A stretch of DNA of 64,000 nucleotides from Daphnia carinata. Lineage: Eukaryota > Arthropoda > Branchiopoda > Diplostraca > Daphniidae. Below are positions 13,986 through 27,203 of the stretch, piece after piece. Each line of letters starts with the position of its first letter. Positions within the stretch are counted from its first letter, which is position 1. The notes beneath the pieces were generated by a model. The model was given only the letters and a program-made list of their open reading frames with translations, was not told the origin of the DNA and ran no database searches. The DNA lies in NCBI RefSeq assembly GCF_022539665.2, contig NC_081337.1, forward strand, positions 7,354,679 through 7,418,678, written 5' to 3'. The position numbers and the translations under genes are program-made.

Positions 13986-16000
13986 AGGAAGGTCGTTGAC
14001 TTTTGTCTCATTTCCGCACGCAGTTATAATGACGCCCACGTCTCTCCTCCATCACCGGTGTGTTTTGAAACAAGGTTTCCATCAACAGGATAACGTCAAC
14101 ACACACTTGCCCGACGTATGCGGGTCTTACCGAAATGAGGTCGCAATCAAGTTTTTTTTTTCTCGAGATTTAAACATGAAAAATGTGTAAACTGAAAGGA
14201 ACAGAAATCACAAGAAAAATGTCCGTGAGTGACATGGGAAAGTAGGTGGGGTGTTCCATGCAAATGGACTCCGTTATAATGGAAATGGCCGCGCGCGTCC
14301 AGTAGTACGCATACTGTCTGACATTCGTGTGTGTGTGTGTCTGTTGTTGTTTACATTTGGCTGTACAATCAGTAATACTTTAGACATTTTGACAGACACT
14401 TACGGCACAGCCCTCTTTTTTATTGTGTTTGAAAATCTAGTTCTGATCATCTTTCGTCTAACTTTGTTCGCCTGTAGGACGCGCACGACGAACCGCAGTT
14501 GTTTTCCTCCCTCTCGTTTTAATCGTTTCGTGTTTTGATTTCCCGCTAGTACCACGACAGTGTCGTGATTGATTTCATCCCCATAGAGCTTTCTTTGTTC
14601 CACATGATATCATCAAAGACTACACGATTTTTTTTACCGTTAGATGTACTGCGTATATCTAGTCTCCGTGAAGACTCCATCATTCTCACCGATTATCGCT
14701 AATTCTCTTGTCGGTTTCATGTTCTTCATTGAAAAATCAAAAAAGGATGGGGCGGAAAGGGCGACATCCATGAAAAACTTAGAAAAAAAAAACTAACTGA
14801 TGCGCAATGCCTTTGATCGGATGAGCGTGACTTATAGGAAGCGACTGCCGCCTTATTTTCGGCAAGAAAACAGAAAACTTAAATGCCAAGTGTGTTTTGA
14901 AAATTCGTTGAATTGGTAAAGGGTTCGACGAAGGATACGCCAGCGTATTCCACCCACACTATTTTTACTTGTCTATACAAACGATGGTGCACTGTCTTTT
15001 ATGCTACGTACACCCACTTGAGCATCCATAACCCGAAAGCGCCGTAGGATGCAGCATTTGATTCACGTTACGCAGGCCAGACTTTCCGACCTCGAATTCG
15101 TACCAACAAGCCAAAAGAAAAAGAGCATTCACATTCCACGAAGTTTTGCAATTGATTCAGTTGATGTTTGTTATCCTTTCCAAGAGGAAACTTTGGGTCT
15201 GCGGCAAAAGGAATAGCCAAGTCTTGGCCATGCGAGGATCGATGCCAGCTGTTCGTCGCTCTTGTCCAACAATGTCGAGTTTTGTCGGCAATCCTAATTC
15301 CTAGTATCCGAATCGATAGCGCTAACAAAGGCAAGTTAGCCAACCGTAAGTCAGTTCTTCGGCGTTCCGCAGCTCTTTTCAGCTCTAATTATCGGTAAAA
15401 AAAAAAAAAAAAAAAAAAAAAAAGATAGGAAATGCGCTTGTCCTACCGCCCGTCTTCAATGCCGCGAGATAACCTTTAAAGCCATCCTTTTTCTTTCATA
15501 AAATGCATCGTAAAACACGTCAGTGTATATATTTAGAGTGACCATTTAGCCGGCTATTTTGTATACGTTACAAATGGGGGGAGAAAAGGCGCTGCTAGTG
15601 TTGTAAGAACAAATAGAATTGGTCGATGTTGCGAGGGAAAGAAAGAAAAGAAAAACCGTAGCTGAAAATAGCACGGACAATATGTCGCCGTAGCCATTGT
15701 CGAACTGGGTTCGTTGTTAATGAATAGCACGTCTCATGTGCACTTATAAGATCTTTGGACCATCAGTCACATCAAATTGAATTCTGCCTTCCGTGTATGA
15801 AAATTGCCGAGAGTGGCAGCCAAGGTCTGCGCTCTATAAATTATCCCCGTCGTCCATGTTGGCCACTAATTAGAGTCTATTCGTCCGTGCACGTATATAA
15901 CGCGACTTTGGAACATGTATACGCATCAACGTGAGGACAAGCTGTCTTAATCGGATCGATGTATCGTCTTACTTTTGTATGTGTACGTATACATTAACGC
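10001..16000. other. non-coding stretch with the longest A run of the window
   Basis: No recognisable gene. Contents: T22 at 11019-11040, A25 at 11745-11769, A19 at 13457-13475, A36 at 13948-13983 and A27 at 15397-15423. A TATA-like GTATATAAC at about 15892-15900 lies in a GC-mixed stretch, but no transcript can be assigned to it. Open frames are all under 130 codons and carry no domain. Confidence 0.6.
13948..13983. repeat. A36 homopolymer
   Basis: The longest A run in the window. I see no target-site duplication or retroelement body next to it. Confidence 0.95.
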
Positions 16001-16485
16001 AATTATCCAAGCAAAGGACGGTAGAAAGAAAGAGAACAGGCAGTTTAGGAAAAACGGGGCCAGACGGCAATGACGATTATTATGGATGTCAGGGACGGGC
16101 CAGAAGGCTAGACTACATTGAATAGGGCTATTTAAGTATAAATATATACATACATAAAAAAAAAAAAAAAAAAGAAGCCTGTAACAATGGCCGGGCGTTG
16201 TCGTCATTCGGGCATTTTCCCCCTCTTTTTTTGTGGCGCTTTCGGGACCCGTTTTGTCGGCGCTAAAGTCTACATAGCAGAGGGTTGCGGGCGCCTTCAG
16301 CTGGGTAGGCAAAAGGTCTCATCACGAAGCGGATCAATACGGTTGTATCACGTCACGCGGCTTTAGGATTTGATATTTTGAGAGTGCAAAAAAAAAAAAG
16401 GGAGAGACCCAAGTCATCGACGACGAAGGTTTTTTTTTTTTGCGGTCGAATAGATCTGGTTCAAATCGAGAAACAGGCAAGAACT

Positions 16486-16513
16486 TTTTTTTACGTTCTT
16501 GAACGTAAAAAAA
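16486..16513. repeat. perfect inverted repeat (13-bp arms)
   Basis: T7-ACGTTC (16486-16498) and GAACGT-A7 (16501-16513) are exact reverse complements around a TT centre. The A/T runs make up half the stem, so a chance origin in homopolymer-rich DNA is plausible. Confidence 0.85.
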
Positions 16514-19500
16514 GGGAGAAGACGAAATAGGACTTCCAGGAAAATTCAGAAAAATTCTGTTGGCAAGCACCACATCAACTATTGATTCATCGCTACTTCA
16601 TTTCATGCAAAAAAAAAAAAAAAAAAGAAAAAAAAAACAAACAAACAAAATTCCAGCAATTCAAATGGCCTGAAGAAATGCGTCAGGTGCAACTGCGTAG
16701 TTAAGAAAAAATACGTACTCTTTTGCCAAATCACCTCGATAATGCAGTCTTTGTTAAATGACGAGACAAAAAAAAAAGAGCGTAGAAAAAAAAAGCAAAG
16801 GGAGACGGACAGTGATGTGTCTGCAGACAGTCTCTCGGTTGATCAGCGAATCAATAGTGCAACTCTCCACCCCTATCCCGATAGACTGTGCGTCACGAAC
16901 AGCAGCGCACCGATAACGGGTTCACGTTCGTTGGCTACGCAATCGAATGACCCCGGACAAGCCAGCCAAAATGCTTGATCACCTCAATCTCTCGGTCGTG
17001 TACGTAACACAATAAGAAAACTATTGAGCTGTGCAGCGACAGCTTCCCTCTCTGTCTATACTTCTTTATAGCTTTCGCTATATTTATACCAGCTTAAAGC
17101 TTATTGTTTTCTCCCTCCCTTTTTACCCAATCAGCCGCTTCTTTGTGTTGCTGTTGCAAATCAGAATTGGTTTCTACGTGGAAGAGCACACCTTCTTATG
17201 GGATCGAGACAGAAACGACAAAAACGAAATGACAAGGCGCTTACCTTTCTTTCTCTCCGTTGTTGTTATAACGGCCGTTACGGGTGATAATCAAAGAAGA
17301 AGCTTTGACTTCTGGAAGAAGAAAAACCGAGTTTGCCGGGAGCTGTCAGGAGGGGTACTATGCATTTCCAGCTGCTTGGCTGACGGCGTCCAGCATGTGG
17401 AGTCTAAATAGAACAAGAAAAAAAAAAAAGAAGGATGAGAAAAATAATCTTGTATAACTTTGGCTGAGTGTGTAAACATCGTCTGTGAACTCAGAGGAGC
17501 GTGCGAAACAACAAATGCCGACGGCCCGAGGAATTCAATCAAAGACGTGTATCCAATCAACGGGAACCTCTTCTTCATCATTCCCAGTGGTCGGCCCTCC
17601 CACTCTTTCCTACCAGGAAAGCTTTTCTTTCTTTTTTTTTTCATTTTCTATGCCTGTCTCTCTTCATTTCATCTGCCATGTTCTTTCTTGTTATTTTCTC
17701 AATTCTTTCGTCTCTCGAGCCTAAACGCTGCACAGTTCTATTAGTCCAACAACAATGTGTAAACATATATACATATATACATGGGTAGATGTACGTATAC
17801 ACACTTCTTCTACAGCTGCCCGGCTGGAGTATGTAGATAATTGATGATTTATGTGCTGTGTATACACAACGAGTGTGTACGCGTCAAAGTCTGACTACTA
17901 TAAGGAACATGGTCCAATTCAGCTAATCCAATCCTGACGATGAGAACTGAGGCAAAGGCGTAGAGAGTGAGATAATTGAAGAAAGCAAAGGCCCTCCGGA
18001 CTGGGACCCAGAGAAACCCAACAATTCATGTCTGTTCGCAATCGAGCACGATAGCTTGTCGCCATGCACATCCTTCGCTTGTTAACTGAGTACACCGAAC
18101 CAAAAAAAAAAAAAAACTAGCGAATGGGATTTCTAAAACAAAATTTAAAAATGTTAAGGCAAATGGTTACAATACATGCAAAGTGACTGTTTGTAAGCTA
18201 TTTAATGATTGTGTTTCAAGACTGCGCAGAAGAGCTCGCTTTTCAGCCGTCTGCTCACAATGACGTTGCGAACTGGAATATAATTATCAGAAAGGCAACG
18301 CGATTCTATTTCTTTAGAAAAAAAAAAGATTCGTGAGAAACTGTATTACATATTCATTTGAACGCCATTCACGGATCGTTTGTTAAATGGCTATTTTTAG
18401 ACCAACATCGGCGCGCGTTACAATTTACGGCTGGAACAGACAGACGAGCACGAAAGAAAAATTTCTTATATAATCACGATGAATGTGAAATGTCAACAGC
18501 CGATTTAAAAAAAAATTTACAAATAGATAAGATCTTTAAAAAAAGAAAGCGTCAGTATCTGTTTCAACTCTTCATTGGACATTGCCATCGACCTAAAATT
18601 CTCCTCGTTTTGAGGCACAGTGTGTTGCTTTCTACTTTCGTTACCATGGATACCGATTCACGAAACATTTTTTTTTTTTCGATTGGCTGAATAAATCAAT
18701 ACTTTTTATTTATATACCCCCCCTTTTTTTTAATGAATGGAATTGCTTCCACTAGGCAATCGACGTCATACGCTGCGAGCGCGTTGTCTGCGCAGTGACG
18801 GCTATTTTGACTGAAGACATTTTTTTCGGGAAAAGATACGACGAGCGCACTATTGATGCAGATGTTCAATTACGCTGCTAGAAAGCATTTCAAAAATAAA
18901 CGCCAAGCGGCTTCACGAAAGAATTTAATCAACCTGTCATCTGTCATTTCCCTGCCAATATGGATCGGATTCCTTGTAGGAGATTTTGAATTCGTTTGAT
19001 TTTTCTTTCAGATCTAACAATTTGCGAACAATCAACTGCACGTTGTCAAGAAGTCGATCGTGACGCTCCAGCCGATCAAGTGCAAAATTTAGCCACAGTA
19101 ATATAATTGACTTGGGGAAAAAGAAAAGATCCAGAAAAGGCTTTAGAAAACCAAAATCAATACTGCCGACATCGTTAGACGCAAGGGCATCGCGTAAGGT
19201 GGTCCCTCATGTTATTTGCAAGAGCCTTACGGTATTCGGTAGAATTCGTCATATAGCAACGCGTGTGTCACACCACTTTTGAGGCCATTCTTTCGAACAA
19301 CTTGGGGGCCTCGTGAATTTTTCAACGACAATTGTCCCTCCGCACGTGTGTGACACATCTACCTCCCCTTTTTTTTCACCATGTTTTTGATTCGTCAATA
19401 GAGAAACCTTGTTCGCCTCGCCTAGATCGTTCTTTCCCTCGGTTGGGGTCCATTTTTATTTTTTATTTTTTCCCCCCCTTTTTTTTTGATTTTCTTGGAG

Positions 19501-21146
19501 ACGCACGCTCCAACCCAATTTGCTCATCTCCCATTGCGTCCGCAGCCGGCCCCGGATCTAATTTAAGAGATGAACGTCAGCAGCTGAAACTCCAGCCAAA
19601 AGAGAGGCAGACAAGAAAAAGAAAAACTGGGCACGGAGAGAGTTTATGGCGTATTGTGCGGTACACGAGCCGACTGCGTGCGCTACTCCCGCTCCAACAG
19701 GCTAAAAGCATTTTCCGTCCATCATAAGAAAAAGGAATAATAATAAATATGGAAAAAGAAATGAAACAAAAACAGAGAAATAAATGACAAACGGCCCATT
19801 CGTGACGTACGTAAACAAAGAAGCTTTGATAATGGCTCCTAATTATTTTAGGAAGTTTTCGAACATCATCAGACCCACACGAGTCGCAGTAGAGCATTTT
19901 CAATGTCTTTCAAAAATGGGGAAAAATCAATTCTTGGATCGCAAACGTCAGATCATCCGTCCCTTTTGGGGACGCATGAAAATTAGAGGAACCAACGACC
20001 ACTTTCTTCATCTCTTTCTTTACCCTCCCTGTCGCAGTTGTCATTTATTGGAGACAAGTAGACGTTAACGAAACGATTCAGCGCTAAGGAAGCTAAAGAA
20101 GCTTGTCTTTCAACCTCGGCATCTTTGGGACTATTTAATGTTTGAGCAACAAAGTTTGGGAAGAAAGTGATAGCAACAAGCCCAAACTGTTGATCGTCCC
20201 CATTGACCAAGTCGATGAAACTAATTCTCTGCATTCACTATTGATGAGCAAACCTGATTCATGTCGTCCACCTTATCCACATCAAGTGGTAGAGGTTTTT
20301 CTTAACGAATCTTTGGCGAAATAAAGGACATGGCTCATCTATAAATTCGAATTAAGCTGGAAATATCTTGTTGCTACGAATTAAACAGCTATCAAATGCA
20401 ACTAGTCTTTTAAGAAATGGACGTACTATATAGGCTGGATGCAGCCTACGCAGCCGCGCGTGTTTACAATGAGATTGATGGCTCCCCTTTGGTGCTTTGT
20501 TGGCTATGGCGTGAGGGACGGAACAGAGCCATTTTGTTTGTTAGTTCGCCTTCTTTTTGCTCGTTGCATCAGAACGGTCAGCCTGGATAAACAACTACCA
20601 TATAACCTGCTAATCCGCCGTCTGTCAAACAACTGTTTTACGAAGAAGAAAATAAATTTTTCAAAAGACAATATTTTCCGCTTTCTAAACTCTGAGTACG
20701 AACGAACCTAAACAAGACTGTCGCGTATATTCCGAAATTAACGTCGTCAAAGGGGGATACGGAAACAGCACGAAGCTCAATCTGCAATGGCTCTTTAACG
20801 AACACGCAGATCATCATGCCGACATGAGATCGTTTCGAGAAAGAACGACTGCCATATGCGAAACGACTGCAGACTTCATAGAATCGTTCACGTGACCTGC
20901 TGGATTCTATCGACTTTCTATACGCAAAAACAGTTAATGACCGCGTTCAAAAATTAAATCTACATTCACAACGTAATCTATTCTTTTTTTTTTTAAACCC
21001 ACAAAAAGCATGGCAATAATCGTTGGTAATTTCGTTTACGTTCACATGAGTATTTAACTATCGTCCCTTTAAACGGTAAGCGTTATTTTACGTTGGCACC
21101 CACTCTTTTCTGGAACTTGTAGCCTACATCACGCAAAAGTTATTGA

Positions 21147-21184
21147 TTTTTTTTTTTTTTTTTGCGGGGGGGGGGGGGGGGGGG
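21147..21184. repeat. T17 abutting G19
   Basis: Seventeen T are followed by GC and then nineteen G, the longest G run in the window. Confidence 0.9.
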
Positions 21185-22000
21185 TGTTTTGTCTCTTTAC
21201 AGCTTTGTCGTTTCTAATAAACATTTCTGGCCATTCTTCTCTTTTAAAAAATCAAGGACGGCAAAGACAAAGGAAGAGTGCGAAAGAAGGCGGAGAATCT
21301 ACTGAAAAGATCGATAGACGTTGATTCACAAGATAGGGCTTTTTTCCCGACCATTTGATCTCTGAGGGATGTCAGTCCACCATCGAACAACGGCGGAAAA
21401 TTTATGTTTACGTTAAGGGCTTTTCTTTTTCTTTATTCACCCTCGTCCGTTCTCAGGACACTTCGATTGATGTTAAGTTTGATAATCATCTCTCGGAATG
21501 GTAACGTACGTATTTAATACGTAAGCGTAAACAATGTGGTGTGCACAATATAAAGAAAGATGTTGTTAAGGGATTTGTCAGATGACATGTCACGAAGAGA
21601 TTGAAATGGAAGGACAAAATGAAACAACAGATGCCCTAGTCTGTTTAGGACGCCATTCTGACTTTGAAATTTAATTTCTTGATCTCCAGTTTTTAAAATA
21701 TGAATAAAATTTTTTTTTAATCGCGCAAAAAAAAAGATTGGACAGATCAATGACGGAACATCATTGTCAAAGACGACATATACGTCCCATATGCATCAAA
21801 TTAGGAAGGGTTGGATCGAAAGCCATGGCGGGTACGTTTATATTATATTCGTATGGGAAGATTTCCATCATTTTTCCCAATCGACCTAATGCTCTTTTAG
21901 TTGTGCAGCTGACTGACAATGACTATACCATCAGCCAAAGGTTGCCAGCCAAAGCAGCCAAACGAAAAGCTGAATGGCATTGGTAAATGAATAATCATGT

Positions 22001-25000
22001 CTCCCTTGCTCTTTTAACTTTTTCCTTCCCCTATAGATTCCCTTTACAGAAAGATTACAAGAATGCCTTTTCTTCTTGAATTCATGAATTTTTGCGCCAA
22101 CTCTGTGACTTTCATTTTTCTTGCCTCTCTCAAGTAGTAAGCAGATTTCTTTGTAACACTTTTCAGTCTGTCGTTCATCAAATAGAATTTATCGTTTTAT
22201 TATTGATCCAAAACTGCCAACGTTTCGCTTCCAGATCTCGCGGATAGGCAACCAACGTTCCGCGTTGCGTTCCGCGATTGCATTGTCTCATCAAACAAGG
22301 CGAGCGATTGAACAAGAAAAATGAAAAAGAGTATCAAGCGGGAGCACAGACGACGCGTGCCGATGACGCATCCCATATGGTAATAATTGCAAATGACGGA
22401 TAAACGTCTGTTTACCAGAAAACGCAGCAACCGCCATAAACAGCTGTTGCCAAATGGTTCGACCTGTCATTTAAACGTACGACTATCTACGCAACTTAAA
22501 AAAAAAAAATAATAATTACCCCCTGAACAATTCGCTTATGAAAATGGCTATAGCTAAGAACTCATGAAACCATCGCCCATGGAAATTGAAAGCTTCGCTT
22601 TTCGTCTGTTTATCATATCTCGTCAACGGATTGGCATGAAAGAAAAAAATGACGCGTTTGTGAAATAGCTGCCGTGATTACGAATTGCGCGTTCAACGGC
22701 CGTCTGAAGTACTCTATGGAGCCAAAGGGCGGAGACTTGCATCGTAACGAGTCTTTCACTTGAATGCATACGTACACACTCTGTACATATAAGGGAGAAA
22801 AAAAAGAGACAGGAGTGGGCTGCAATGACGATTTCCTACCACACACAAACACACGCCCTGTCTGATGGATGCAGCTCATCTGAATAGCTGCACCAGACTA
22901 GGCAGTTAAAACCAAACGCAGACGGAGCCAAACCCTGCGCTGATGTTGGCTAATCGGCAATTTGGCACCCCTTTTGACACGGCAAAAACACTTTCTAACG
23001 AGCCAGATGATTGCAATCTGCTTGACCATTGAAAAGTAGACACAACCAAGACGAATTTGAATGTTTTCCGCGCCAGGGACGGGGCGCGGATGCGTGCAAA
23101 TAGCCCAACAGCGTGTCAGAAAACATTTTGCCGTTGGCTATAATAGCAACTGAAATTCAATTGTTGAAAACCTCGTCTGACCACTGTCACGGACAATAAC
23201 ACTCAACTTTGATCTTTTCGAAAAATAAAAGAAAAAAGAAAGGGCGAAAACTGTCGGCCAAGATAAAAATAACACATTCACGTCACACGAATCGATTTGT
23301 TTTCCCGGCCGACTATCAACTTGTACAGCGCATATGAACGCTTGCAAACGCAATAGAAACTATCAGTTAACGTCAGCGGCAGACAGCGCCATCGCTGCTA
23401 AGTTAAAGGCCATCATTCCGCTAGAACACCGTTCCAATGCTATGCGCCCATCGAAGTTATCATAGCCGCGAGCATCCTCGACCGGATGCAGTTCATTTAG
23501 ATTTCGTCCAATTATTAGCCTTAGCGTGATTGCTACCGTCAGCCATGAAGGATTACTGTTTGACTATACACGAGAGACACAGATAGGCTTCTTTCGTAAA
23601 AAGTCTCATTTCCTCTCTTTCCCATCTAACTGTCCCACTAAATTAACACCTCTCGCCTAATAAACTCAAAGGAGCTCTTAAAACAGCTCCTTTGAAAGTG
23701 GAAGCTTGCAATTGTCAATAATGAGATGCGAGCGGAAGGTATTTGAACTGAGGGCATGATTTTTAATGTACCTTTATCGTGTGACGCTCCAGGTTACAGC
23801 TCACAAGGGCCTAGTCCAGTTTTTCGGATACGAGTGGACGAGCATAGAGGGCAGCATCTTCTGGAAAAAAAAACAACAAGAAATAGTAAACAAAGGGTTA
23901 AGATTGATTAAAGCAAGATGAATGGGCGGCAGGGTAATGTGAGTGACGAATAGGATCAGATCGTTCGTCGAGCTTCGTATTTGGCTGGACTATTATTGTT
24001 TGAAGACTCAAAGGATAGCGGCATGTATATAACGCAGCAGAAGGTAGTACATAAGACAAACATGCCTAGACATAGGACTACATCAAAGCCCCCCTTCGAC
24101 CGCGCCCCAGGATTTCGGCCTCATGGCAGAAACAAATCTGCATGGCTCTCTTCTGTCGTTAGAGAAGAAACCAGGAGCTTGGAAGATGTTCAAAGCGTTG
24201 GCTCTATATAAAAAAAGTAACGCAGATGGTAAAACGCTCTTTGGATAAACGACTTGGCAGTTGGCACTGGATCGTTGACGTATTTTACATAGAGCCAATG
24301 TCAATCTACGTCAGAGCAATATATTGATATAGTTGCGTCTTTAATGTATTGTGACGATCGCAGATAAAACGTTCGAAAAAGCAGATGCAATTGAACCCAG
24401 CTGCAGCACCTGCTATATAAGATGCTCCACGTAATATAGTTCTATATGCCCCTCCCATCGATTCAACTGTTTGAAGTTTTCTTTTTAGCTTCCAATTTTT
24501 TCTTAAGCCGTCAAAGCCACTCGTCCAATTCGGGTAGAATACTAAGCCTCAGTTGCATAGACACATAAAAAACGATTCAATTAGCGACATATACGGCAAA
24601 GCGGATCGATTGGAACAGCCGGTTTCAAATTTTGGTTATTAAGATTCTATCTATTCATGCTGGAAATGTTGATTCAACAACGGCAAGAGAAGTAGCTCTT
24701 TTATCAATCGACTTTTCGTTCGGGCATAATCCAGCCTTGTCAACAATGAAGAAAATTGAACGCTTTCAAGTAAGTTGGAAAGCTCAAAAAAAAAAAAGCT
24801 AAAATCGAGTTCATGGCCTATAGTCTACAGAGGAAAGCGATGAACCATTTCATCAAGAAAAACATCACTACTGCCAGACTTTTTATTTCTGTTACATCTC
24901 AGCTACCCGTCGATTTTTTTGGACCTATATCTTACTGCACACACAGAAAAAAAACTTTTCTAAATTGACTTCTAGAACGAAAATCATATCGACGAAAAGT

Positions 25001-27000
25001 GAATGTTCAAATCATCGAATTTAAAAAGAACCGAAAAGAATGGTGGATGAAACGTGGGGCGTATTCACATGAATTTGATGTGATTTCTGTTTCTCACACG
25101 ACCTACTGCTTTAAGACTTTTGACTTTCAGAAACTTTACGTCCTCCATAAACTTGGACGGACAGTGGGACTAAGCTACGAATAAGCATGTACAGACCACA
25201 AGTCCCAAATGGTTTCTATACCTTTTGTGCTGGCTTCAAAGAGCGTGAAATGCTCCACGCTTTGGCCACCACCAGTCGTCCTTATCTAACGTTGATGCTC
25301 TCTATCTCCCCATGCCCCACACCGACTCTTCATTCTTGATCTTGCAATGTATCACTATTTCTTTACTGTTTTCTTTGTTCACCATGTCTGTTGCAAACAG
25401 TCACATCACATGAAAAAGAATTATTTGTCCGAATCACTTACGAAATGAACGTCCATTTCGTTCAACAATGGACTCCCAACTGTCTAATGATCTGCCAATT
25501 AGGCCTGACGATGAGTCAGCAAAGAACAACGAAACAAAGAAAAATTGCGCGCTGGGGGGCTGGGTACAATGACAAGTTCAGACTTGTCTATCCCATCTGC
25601 AGTCAACATACAACTCGATATTTCAACAACAACAAAAATGTAAACAATATTTCTTGCTCGCTTGGAAATTTCTCACAGTGATACTTTACATTCCATCAAA
25701 AAAAGATGTCACGTTAAGTCACTTATCTAATACGCCCTCTGTCAGACAGCAAACAAGAAAAGATGATAAAGAATCCAGCCAAATGAACGAACCGTGTGCC
25801 GACGAAGTCGGTGCTAACCAATGGAGACGTAACACTTGAAAGGCTTTCAGAGCAGCAGGACAAAAACAGAGAAGCGAATGGCAAACACATTGGAATGAAG
25901 AACCCTCGTTCCCCCTGAAGCCATTGAACTGTACGAGCTGTTTATTGCCTAGAAGATCAAATGGACAGATGGAACCATTGCACTGCACTCGAACATGTCG
26001 TTAGCCACACATATTTCCATTAAAAAAAAAAAACAACCTATCCCGAAAAGCCCATACGAACATGCACAGCAGATATACCGAGGAGGGGCTAAGAGCTTAA
26101 CAGCAATGACAAATGATGAAATAGTATTTAAAACAAACCTTGCTATTGATTTCCTTTTAGTCAAATCGAAACCAAAGGAACGTGGCAATCGTCCAAATTG
26201 AAGTAAGACGAACGAAAAGAAGAAAAGAAAGAAAGATCTTGGCAGATATCGTGACACGGTCGATGTATATAGTATACGTCTCTCGGGTGTTGGAGGTCTC
26301 TTCCTTTGTGAGGTCTTGACGGCCGGACAGCTTGCTCTTTATCCGGCATCTCGCGCTTCTCTCGGCGCAGGTCTCACTGACTCTCCTTGGTTTCTTCTCA
26401 GTAAGTTAGTGCAACTCCTTGGCAATGGCATGGAGCAAAGTATTTTCTTGAACTGCTCACTTTCCTCTCAAATAAGCAGGCGAAGCGAGAAACATAACAA
26501 TCACGCGTCAAGACAAGATTGCTGCCCGTTCCCCAGCGTGCAAAAAAAAGCTATTATACGTTTTGGGCTAGTCTGGCTATTTTTCTTTTAAATAGTTTCT
26601 ATTACAGACATAAAATCATGTTGATCGAACACAACAACGTGCATCAATTGCAATCAGGAAAAATAACCCTATGTCTTGAATGAAATGCGTTAAGTTAGTG
26701 CTAACTGGGACAGTTTGAGCTACTTGTAATTTTACCGGCCGATTTATCTGTCGTGAGAACGTTGTTGTAACATTCGCACAATCCGTCAAATGGAAACCCG
26801 AATTTTGGCGATTACTTTATAAGCCGAGTGTGTTGTGCTCGGAAATCCGTTCGTGCGTACGGGAGCGAACGTGTCCTTACCGCCAAACACTTGCGATGGG
26901 TTGCAATGTTGTACGGATTCAACTTATTTAATTAATACTAGCAGCTCAAAAAATTTTTTTTTTTTTTAATTTTTTTGTGAAACTCATTCCCCAAAACTGG
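22001..27000. other. non-coding stretch with fewer simple repeats
   Basis: No recognisable gene. This is the least repeat-dominated part of the desert. It holds an 11-bp hairpin at 23666-23695 and two matches to the arthropod TATA consensus (24204-24212 and 24413-24421). Open frames at 25391-25681 (+) and 25949-26257 (-) have no domain. The lower repeat density makes it a reasonable place to look for conserved non-coding elements. Confidence 0.55.
23666..23695. repeat. perfect inverted repeat (11-bp arms, 8-base loop)
   Basis: TCAAAGGAGCT (23666-23676) and AGCTCCTTTGA (23685-23695) flank CTTAAAAC. The stem is of mixed sequence and not homopolymer-derived. Confidence 0.85.
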
Positions 27001-27172
27001 CTTTTATTGCTTGTGTCCCAGTATGCATACATTTTTAACTCAAAACTTTGGTTTTCTTTCTTTCTTCTCGTTATAACGAATGCCCTGTCATCTCGCATAA
27101 GAATACAGCGTCTACGTATTATAGATTGCCTTGTGTATGCTCTCTGCACACAAAGATATACAGACTCTTCCG

Positions 27173-27203
<31 letters not shown>

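Larger units (their letters stand above)
16001..22000. other. non-coding stretch with poly-T/poly-G junction
   Basis: No recognisable gene. Contents: A18 at 16156-16173, a 13-bp inverted repeat at 16486-16513, A18 at 16609-16626 followed by CAAA repeats, and T17 then G19 at 21147-21184. Frames at 19332-19727 (+) and 17031-17411 (+) reach about 130 codons but are low-complexity or unrecognised. Confidence 0.6.
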
